Positions 15,701 through 20,942 of a DNA stretch of 20,942 bases are shown piece after piece. Under the pieces are notes generated by a model. It was not told the origin of the DNA. It did not search any database and worked only from the letters and a program-made list of their open reading frames with translations. Numbering within the stretch: position 1 is the stretch's first letter; each line of letters opens with the position of its first letter. A program made the position numbers and the translations under genes. The stretch spans positions 1-20,942 of the forward strand of contig JAKQKF010000274.1 of assembly GCA_029560815.1 (NCBI GenBank). Direction: 5' to 3'. Origin of the DNA: a bacterium. Its GTDB lineage: Bacteria; KSB1; UBA2214.

Positions 15701-18700
15701 CCACTCTCAAGGTCCTTACCGATGCCAACGGTGAAGCCTCGGTCTATCTGACCCTCGGCGACCGGCCCGGCGTCAACACCGTTGAAGCCAAACTGCAGGG
15801 GCTCGCCTCCATTCCAGCGCAGCTCTTCACGGCCACCGGCACGATCGGGCCGCCGAGCATTCTGGCCATCGTCTCCGGCAATAATCAGAACGGCTCGATC
15901 GGCTTGCCCCTCAATGACTCTCTGGTGGTCAAGGTTACCGATGCCCGGAATAACGGCATCGCCGGCCATCAGGTGGTCTTTACGCTGATCGACGGCACCA
16001 ACGCTTTCCTCGAGACCGCCGGCGTCCGTACCCTGACCCGCTACACCAACCCCTCAGGACGCGCCGCCGTCAAGCTCACCATGGGCAGCGCGGTCGGCGA
16101 GATCAATACCGTGCGCGCCACGGCCACCAGCCTGAATCCGGAGTATGTCACCTTCACCGCAACGGCCTCCGAGCCCATCGCTGCGCGCATTGAATATATC
16201 TCCGGCAACAACCAGGACACGACGGCCACAGCCAGGCTCAGCAAGCCCTTCGTCGTCCAGATTTTTGGACCCTATGATGCGGTCATCTCCGGCCATTCTG
16301 TCCGCTTCAAGGTGATCAAGGGCGGCGGCAATTTCGACGGCCTGATCGAAAAGGTCGTCCAGACCGATGTCAGCGGCATGGCCGCGGCGATTTTGACCAC
16401 GGGCAAGACCGCGGGCGACAGCGCCAACGTGATCGAGGTGAGCTCCTATCGCATCGATAAGCCCTCTGTGCCGCTCGAGGGATCGCCCCTGCGCCTCTGG
16501 GCCAATGGCCTGCCCGGTCCGGCCGCCAAGCTGGTCAAGCTGGCCGCAACCGACAACCAGATCGGCGATAACGGCCGGGAGCTGGGCCTGCCGCTCAAGG
16601 CGGGAGTGACCGATGTCTACGGCAATCCCATCGCCGGCCACACCATCACCTTCCAGATCGTCGGCTCCGGCGGCACTTTCGTCGATACCGACGGCGAGAG
16701 CACGGTCAAGACCGCCACGACCGGCGAGGACGGCTATGCCAGCGTGCGCTGGAAGATGCCGTTGCTTCTGGGCGCTGTCCAGGTGCGTGTTGATGCTCTG
16801 CGCAACGACGGAGCGCCGCTGACCGACAGCCCGGCTACTTTCAATGCCACATCGCGGACCGGCGATGCCTTCAGTATGATCAAGTGGATGACTCCCGACA
16901 CCCTCAACGGAGTCGTGGGCAACGCCATCACCCGCAACGTCAAGGTGAGGGTCACAGACGCCAACGGTATGCCCAAGGGCGGCTACATGGTCTCCTTCGC
17001 GGTCACTCAGGGCGCCGGCAAGGTGAATGGATCGGCGAATGTCACCGTGCCGACCTCCGCCGATTCGGGTATCGCCCAGGTCACTTGGACCCTCGGCACA
17101 GCCTCGGGCACGGCCAATAACGTCCTCGAGGTGCGCGCCGGCGTGGTCGAGAATCCCCTGCTGGTTTTCAAAGCCAGTGCTGCGCCCGATGTCGCCTACC
17201 AACTGGTCATCGATCGGGCGACCGACGGCCAGATCGGCAAGGTGGGCCAGCCGCTCGCCAAACCGGTCAGGGTGACGATCAAGGATAAATACGGTAACGG
17301 CGTGCCCGGTGCCCCGGTCCTCTTTCATGTCAGCGGCATCGACAGCCTCCGCGGTCATATCGGCGGCCTCTCGGAAGCCTCAATCGTCACCGATCTCGAC
17401 GGCAACGCCAGCGTGGTCTGGAACCTCGGCAAGCGCCCTGGCAGCAAGAACAACGCCATGGAGGTGAGTTCCCGCTACAACAACACCAACCTCTCCGGCT
17501 CGCCCGCCATTTTTTACGCCAGCGCGACCGTCGGCGATCCCAAACTGATCCTGATGGTGAGTGACACCTCGCGCTTCACCGGCATCACGACCAACATGCT
17601 GCCCGAACCGCTCAAGGTGCGCATCACCGATGAGTTCAGGAATCCCATCGCCAACCATCCGGTGGTCTTTACCGTGATGTCCTCGGTCGCCGCTGATGGC
17701 GGTTCGCTGGACGGGGCGGTGAACAAGACCGTGACCAAACTCTCCGACAGCAACGGCCTGGCCTCGGTCCAGTTCTACCTCGGCCGCAACGCCGGCTACA
17801 AGATCAACCGCATCGAGGCGGATGCCGAGTACAACGGCATCAAACTCACCGGTGCGCCTCTACCTTTCCTGATCTCCGGGGCGCCCAGCAATGCCGAGAA
17901 CCTGCTCCTCTCCGCCGGCAACAGCCAGACCGGGACGGTGGGCAATTTCCTCGCCAATGATCTGGCTGTCATGGCCCGGGACATCTACAACAACCCGGTC
18001 AAGGGCCATCCGATCCAGTTTCGCATCCTGGTCGGGGCTTCGGATCACGCCGCGCTTGGCGCCGATACCCTGCAGACCAAGGTGGTCGAGACCGGCAGCG
18101 ATGGCATCGCCCGGGTCCAGTGGCGGCTGGGACGCACCGCGGGTGCGGACCGCAACATCGTCGAAGTCACTTCGACCAACGGCACCACTCCGCTGCGCAA
18201 TTCGCCTATCCGCTTCACGGCCGCAGCCCTGCCGGCTATCACCGACGGGGTGCGTTCCAAAATCATCGCCGTGGATGCGGCGGTGAGCGCCGACGGCACC
18301 TCCAGGGCGACCATCAAGGTCTCCCTGCGCGACAAATACGAGAATCCGGTGAGCGGCAAGTACGTCACCCTGCTCTCCGGCGATTTGACCACGATCATCA
18401 CCCAGCCGCTCAACACGACGGATGTCAATGGCGATGCGGTGGGATACGCCGCCTCGACCAAAGCGGGCGTGAAGTGGATCAAGGCCCGCGATGTCAACAA
18501 CAATGTCAGCATTGCCGACAGCGTCCGGGTGAGCTTCCTGCCCCTGGCCGCCTACGAGATTGCGCGGCCGAGCAGCCAGGACGGGGATGCGCAGACCCGC
18601 AATATCAGCACCGCCCTGCCTCTGCCGCTGCGCGTGGTCGTGCGGGACCGGTTTGCCAATCCGATCGCCGGCCATCCCGTGACCTTTATGCCCACCCAGG

Positions 18701-20942
18701 GCGGGGGCTCGATGATCGATCCCCAGGTGGTCCTCTCAGACAGCAACGGCATCGCCCAGGCGCGCTACAAACTGGGCAGCTCGGCGGGTGTCAATTTCGT
18801 CGAAGCCCGTGCGGTCAGGAGCGACGGCAGCGGCGTCGCCCTCAGCAACTCGCCGGTCCGTTTCACTGAAGTGGCCGTCGTGCCGACGCCTTCCCGCCTG
18901 ATCATCGTCGCGGGCGACCAGCAAAAGGCCGCGCCCCAGGCACAGCTGCCCCTGCCCTTCAAGGTGCAGCTGGAGGATATCAACGGTTGGCCGGTGGCCA
19001 GTGTCCAGGTCAAGTTCACTCCCCTGGTCAATAACGGCGCCATCACCAGCACCAATCCGGTGCTGACGGACATGTACGGTCAGGCCTCGGCCCAGGCCGT
19101 CGCCGGGACGGGCAACGGCACCAACCTCTTCAGCGCCAGCCTGCCCAGCTACTCCTCCATCAGCGCCGTCACCTTCACCGCCCAAACCCTGCCGGGCTCG
19201 GCGAGCAAGATCGTCTACCAGATGGGCGGCGATCAGACCGGGACGGTCGGGCGCACCCTCTATACGCCTCTGGCGGTTCGCGTCGAGGACAACTTTGGCA
19301 ATACCGTCCCCGACGTGCCGGTGACCTTTCTGGTCGTCGATGACGGCACGGTGGAAGGCAAGGGAATGCTCGATAACGGCACCGGCATGATGACGGTGGT
19401 CTCCAATCCGCAGGGCATCGCCTCGGTGAACTATACCCTCGGCACCCGCGCCGGCCTCAACAAGGTGCGCGCTTCGGCGGTCAACCTCAATCCGGCCTTC
19501 ATCGAGTTCGAGGCCCATGGTGAGGCCGACTATGCCTACACCATGGACAAGATCGAATCGGTTACGCTGCACGGCCAGGTCGGCAAGAGGATGGTCTATC
19601 CGATCCAGGTCATCGTCAAGGACCGCTATGGCAATCCGGCCGGCGGCGGCACGATCAATTTCGTGGTCGTGCCCGGCAGCGGCAGCATCGACGGCCCCAA
19701 TCTGGTGACCTCCAATGCCCGCGGCATCGCCAGCGCCTACTGGATTCTCGGCAAGCAGGGCAGGAATGAAGCTCTGGCCACAGCCAGTTTGCCCAGCGGC
19801 TCGCCGACCGTGACCTTCGAAGCCCGGGGTGATCTCGAACCCTATCCGGAACTGCCCGCCGCGAGCGAGTACACCATCTACGAAGGCCAGCAGATCTGCT
19901 TCCCGGTGGTGGCCACGGATGCGGACGGCGACCAGCTCTACTACAGCGCCAGCAACCTGCCGGAAGGCGCCACTTTTGAGGTCGATGGCAGCAGCATCTA
20001 TCGCTTCTGCTGGACTCCGACCTTTGAACAGGGTGGTCAGACCTACTATCCGCTCTTCACGGTCCAGGACAGCGACGGCGGCATCGACATTGACTCGGTC
20101 AAGATTGTGGTGACCAACGAGAACCGCGAGCCGCGTCTGGTCTCCTGGGAGCCGGTGTCGGAATCGATCAATATGCAGCCGCTCTCCTCCCAGACCTTTT
20201 ACGTGCAGGTCGAGGACCCGGACAACGACACCATCTACTATACCTGGCGTCTCAACGGACAGGCGGTCTCAAGCTCCTCTTCCTGGACCTTCGACTCGCG
20301 CTACTATCCACTCGGCAACTATGTGATCATGGTCGAGTACGGCGATGCATCCCATTCCATGACCAAGATCTGGGCGGTGCGGACCGCCGTCGAGCTCAAG
20401 AGCTTCACCTGCGCGAGCATTGCCTACCAGGGCATCACGCTCTCCTGGCAGACAGCCAGCGAAACCGGCAACATGGGCTTCAACGTGCTGCGCTGCCGCA
20501 CGGAGAAGGGCACCTATGAAAAGGTCAATCCCGAACTGATCGCCCCGCGTACGGACGGCCAGTACACCTGGGTCGACAGGAACGCCCAGGCGGGAGAGCG
20601 CTGGTACTACAAGCTTGAGGATATCAGCCGGAGCGGTCTGGCGACCCAGCACGGACCGGTGAGCGCCGATATGCCGGTGCCGACCCGATTCGAACTGACG
20701 CAGAACTATCCCAACCCGTTCAACCCGGTGACCAACATCCGCTATCAGCTGCCGGCGGACGGCAGGGTGACCCTGCAGATCTTTAACACCAACGGCCAGC
20801 TCATCCGCACCCTGGTCGATGGCGAGGTACCGGCGGGTTATCACCAGATCGTCTGGGACAGCCGCAGCGATGCCGGCGCGCTGGTGGTGTCGGGCGTCTA
20901 TTACTACCGCATCATTGCCAATGGTATGAGTGTGACCAAAAA
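12763..20942 (+). CDS. Giant secreted multi-Ig surface protein with T9SS/FlgD-like C-terminus; 3' end missing
   Basis: The frame is open without a stop from 12763 to the window end, at least 2,726 codons; the C-terminal domain is nearly complete, so the stop probably lies a few codons on. Domains in order: signal peptide (1-27); LamG-like beta sandwich (about 30-215); FnIII (about 222-330); poly-Gly linker (335-342); second LamG-like domain (about 350-545); a Big_1-like Ig domain split by a CBM6-like module (547-606 / 607-745 / 746-815); about 14 more Big_1-like Ig repeats of roughly 100 residues (about 815-2356); two Ig/cadherin-like domains (about 2357-2545); FnIII-like (about 2545-2640, ITLSWQTASETGNMGFNVLR); FlgD-like sorting domain (about 2645 on, QNYPNPFNPVTNIRYQLP). 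It is presumably exported and cell-attached or released, acting as an adhesin or matrix protein; no catalytic domain is recognised. The start has GGAGG 9 nt upstream and a sigma54-type promoter. Confidence 0.93.
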   Translation, partial: MRIVSSFSKAATLVVLLSLSLAFMAWGQETIGAYFEGTGALAGTSWSADDGLIQNTGNLHSITTSTGSKQIAIYIGKPDANKIDIRWALEGDGCETAYTGFGGVVFMQTANYQGNGYFASYYNGKIRLFKITAGVVATSGTEVPVPSAPTMAAGSLFTVQVNTATGRFEYLLDGVSLGTITNTDFNLASACYGGALLYSGELVNNDIEEMTFSTWTPSSSTDTTPPAAATISAGSPTSSTVTVTWNATADDGATGSAATTYQLRYNTVAITDANFASSTRFTTGTPKAPGSSESYTVSGLSASTRYYFALKVYDEANNPSPLSNVVSATTAAGSGGGGGGGGSIPSAGWNSPMTDDFNRAALGSDWPAPKFTIENNELAIASANGYGLAPFARTGANKSAGADSIKLSMNMGASAIYYQTQGYIPAGFAMMLDTPSASANGYWLRRSATKLSLYAISGGATFNSLIDETNVTKAAPAAGQKVTAIIKVTGTALTIHHYIDDVFDATLNLTLPAAPPDSWYVGAVQYENGSSNFNIDNFSVYLPNLGSASATTIAYVSGSNQSAPINQYVADSLKVKVTDDAGNPVSNVVVDFGVTQGVGTIETGTFDGKIWKEVESGILGIPIAYDTTAAAASGGHAIKTTYIGGYRYRTAVTIPIYNPEERTYFFHLRARTNSSQRNTVIIKYNDKDSLTMDFTDLSGNWVWQRHNTSFRLPKGLQNIRLVVYDPGWDWDKIALISTGLTGPTGSTMGDTGPNLSNITNASGFAAARLKFGADADTNVVISAIGYRADGTTLLNGAPVNFTLDPTPGPAVSMIKDPDLTDPILGTRDETAGATLIAIIQDANGNGVPGINVNWSLISGVGAALASSSTTSDENGRASVTMTLGLVDTLFTVQAAAVNAGGTALTNSPLTFRIKTGKPPAAMSKSTGDGQIGTVGTTLPNQLKVKVLGETGANYPNYPVVFTVKLGEGKISSAAAPSPVTTLKVLTDANGEASVYLTLGDRPGVNTVEAKLQGLASIPAQLFTATGTIGPPSILAIVSGNNQNGSIGLPLNDSLVVKVTDARNNGIAGHQVVFTLIDGTNAFLETAGVRTLTRYTNPSGRAAVKLTMGSAVGEINTVRATATSLNPEYVTFTATASEPIAARIEYISGNNQDTTATARLSKPFVVQIFGPYDAVISGHSVRFKVIKGGGNFDGLIEKVVQTDVSGMAAAILTTGKTAGDSANVIEVSSYRIDKPSVPLEGSPLRLWANGLPGPAAKLVKLAATDNQIGDNGRELGLPLKAGVTDVYGNPIAGHTITFQIVGSGGTFVDTDGESTVKTATTGEDGYASVRWKMPLLLGAVQVRVDALRNDGAPLTDSPATFNATSRTGDAFSMIKWMTPDTLNGVVGNAITRNVKVRVTDANGMPKGGYMVSFAVTQGAGKVNGSANVTVPTSADSGIAQVTWTLGTASGTANNVLEVRAGVVENPLLVFKASAAPDVAYQLVIDRATDGQIGKVGQPLAKPVRVTIKDKYGNGVPGAPVLFHVSGIDSLRGHIGGLSEASIVTDLDGNASVVWNLGKRPGSKNNAMEVSSRYNNTNLSGSPAIFYASATVGDPKLILMVSDTSRFTGITTNMLPEPLKVRITDEFRNPIANHPVVFTVMSSVAADGGSLDGAVNKTVTKLSDSNGLASVQFYLGRNAGYKINRIEADAEYNGIKLTGAPLPFLISGAPSNAENLLLSAGNSQTGTVGNFLANDLAVMARDIYNNPVKGHPIQFRILVGASDHAALGADTLQTKVVETGSDGIARVQWRLGRTAGADRNIVEVTSTNGTTPLRNSPIRFTAAALPAITDGVRSKIIAVDAAVSADGTSRATIKVSLRDKYENPVSGKYVTLLSGDLTTIITQPLNTTDVNGDAVGYAASTKAGVKWIKARDVNNNVSIADSVRVSFLPLAAYEIARPSSQDGDAQTRNISTALPLPLRVVVRDRFANPIAGHPVTFMPTQGGGSMIDPQVVLSDSNGIAQARYKLGSSAGVNFVEARAVRSDGSGVALSNSPVRFTEVAVVPTPSRLIIVAGDQQKAAPQAQLPLPFKVQLEDINGWPVASVQVKFTPLVNNGAITSTNPVLTDMYGQASAQAVAGTGNGTNLFSASLPSYSSISAVTFTAQTLPGSASKIVYQMGGDQTGTVGRTLYTPLAVRVEDNFGNTVPDVPVTFLVVDDGTVEGKGMLDNGTGMMTVVSNPQGIASVNYTLGTRAGLNKVRASAVNLNPAFIEFEAHGEADYAYTMDKIESVTLHGQVGKRMVYPIQVIVKDRYGNPAGGGTINFVVVPGSGSIDGPNLVTSNARGIASAYWILGKQGRNEALATASLPSGSPTVTFEARGDLEPYPELPAASEYTIYEGQQICFPVVATDADGDQLYYSASNLPEGATFEVDGSSIYRFCWTPTFEQGGQTYYPLFTVQDSDGGIDIDSVKIVVTNENREPRLVSWEPVSESINMQPLSSQTFYVQVEDPDNDTIYYTWRLNGQAVSSSSSWTFDSRYYPLGNYVIMVEYGDASHSMTKIWAVRTAVELKSFTCASIAYQGITLSWQTASETGNMGFNVLRCRTEKGTYEKVNPELIAPRTDGQYTWVDRNAQAGERWYYKLEDISRSGLATQHGPVSADMPVPTRFELTQNYPNPFNPVTNIRYQLPADGRVTLQIFNTNGQLIRTLVDGEVPAGYHQIVWDSRSDAGALVVSGVYYYRIIANGMSVTK
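13765..13788 (+). repeat. Poly-glycine linker tract (eight GGN codons)
   Basis: Eight consecutive glycine codons, all GGT or GGC, separate the N-terminal LamG/FnIII half from the second LamG-like domain of the giant protein. It is a flexible interdomain linker and a possible site of length variation. Confidence 0.85.
14581..15000 (+). other. CBM6-like carbohydrate-binding module inserted in the first Big_1 domain
   Basis: Residues about 607-745 of the giant protein interrupt an Ig repeat. The preceding part ends like the first half of a Big_1 domain (LKVKVTDDAGNPVSNVVVDF to GVGTIETGTF) and the following part resumes with the second half (ITNASGFAAARLKFG, then PVNFTLDP). The inserted segment reads like a CBM6-type module: YRTAVTIPI, RTYFFHLRARTNSSQRNTV, GNWVWQRHN, LPKGLQNIRLVVYDPGWDWD, KIALIS. 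Its role is probably polysaccharide binding; ligand residues are not assigned. Confidence 0.65.
15205..19830 (+). repeat. Array of about 14 tandem Big_1-like Ig repeats in the giant protein
   Basis: Units of 100-118 residues share the pattern LxVxVxDxxGNPVxGxxVxF, then TDxxGxAxVxxxLGxxxGxNxVxA, then SPxxFxAxA. Approximate unit starts on the DNA are 15205, 15526, 15847, 16177, 16513, 16861, 17185, 17533, 17881, 18235, 18544, 18886, 19198 and 19522. Several linkers carry DGQIGTVG or a variant (near 15541, 16555, 17221, 17926, 19231). The units are diverged at the DNA level, so the array looks old rather than recently amplified. Such Ig domains build the rods of intimin/invasin-type adhesins. 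Confidence 0.85.
20686..20942 (+). other. FlgD-like T9SS-type C-terminal sorting domain
   Basis: RFELTQNYPNPFNPVTNIRYQLP followed in order by VTLQIFNTNGQLIRTLVDGE, GYHQIVWDSRSDAGALVVSG and VYYYRIIANG is the common C-terminal module of secreted proteins in Calditrichota, KSB1, Ignavibacteria and related groups. It is cut by the window edge a few residues before its expected end. It is the strongest taxonomic clue in the window and points to a type IX-like export or anchoring route. Confidence 0.9.

Noticed and set aside
15205..19830. Recent tandem DNA duplication or CRISPR-like repeats
   Set aside because: The periodicity is at the protein level (Ig domains of 100-118 residues). The DNA units are diverged and of unequal length, with no short identical repeats and spacers.
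1..20942. Insertion sequences, phage genes, tRNA or rRNA genes
   Set aside because: No transposase or integrase motifs, terminal inverted repeats with target duplications, or RNA gene signatures were seen.

Overview
The window is GC-rich, densely coded bacterial DNA. It most likely comes from a candidate phylum of the FCB / Calditrichota-KSB1 type. The main reason is the C-terminal module of the last protein (QNYPNPFNPVTNIRYQLP followed by a FlgD-like fold), which is typical of T9SS-style sorting domains in Calditrichota, KSB1, Ignavibacteria and relatives. A MglA-type GTPase with Roadblock partners, a GHL15-like secreted hydrolase and very large Ig-repeat proteins also fit. The phylum is inferred; no rRNA or other marker gene is present.

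Layout. (1) 1-1146 (+): 3' part of a dihydrolipoamide acyltransferase (E2), ended by a strong hairpin terminator at 1181-1220 that probably serves both strands. (2) 3308-1293 (-): a three-gene operon of rubrerythrin-like ferritin-family protein, arylamine N-acetyltransferase-like enzyme and DUF4416 protein. (3) 3443-7050 (+): an operon divergent from (2), containing a calcineurin-like phosphoesterase, a Roadblock/LC7 protein, a MglA-type small GTPase, a second Roadblock protein and a UMF1-type MFS transporter. The 134-bp divergent region has a good -35/-10 pair facing each way. (4) 7286-8605 (+): an NtrC-type regulator whose sigma54-contacting GAFTGA loop is missing, whose Walker B is altered and whose receiver domain is degenerate. 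(5) 8830-10257 (+): a WbaP/WcaJ-like polyprenyl-phosphate sugar transferase that starts exopolysaccharide assembly. (6) 10355-12436 (+): a secreted GHL15-like putative glycoside hydrolase with a golvesin-like C-terminal domain. (7) 12763 to the end (+): an open frame of at least 2,726 codons, reading through without a stop. It encodes a giant secreted protein with signal peptide, two LamG-like domains, FnIII, a CBM6-like module nested inside an Ig domain, about 15 Big_1-like Ig repeats, two further Ig/cadherin-like domains, a FnIII-like domain and a T9SS/FlgD-like C-terminus.

How the parts may work together. The right half looks like a cell-surface locus: sugar transferase (polymer initiation), secreted carbohydrate-active protein and giant carbohydrate-binding adhesin. 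Matches to the sigma54 -24/-12 promoter with exact GG-N10-GC spacing lie before the regulator (7201-7216, strong), before the giant gene (12591-12607, strong) and before the sugar transferase (8633-8649, weaker). This suggests a shared sigma54-linked surface regulon, although the regulator encoded here lacks the loop needed to activate sigma54. The MglA/Roadblock operon on the left suggests a polarity or surface-motility switch in the same organism. The link between the two halves is inference.
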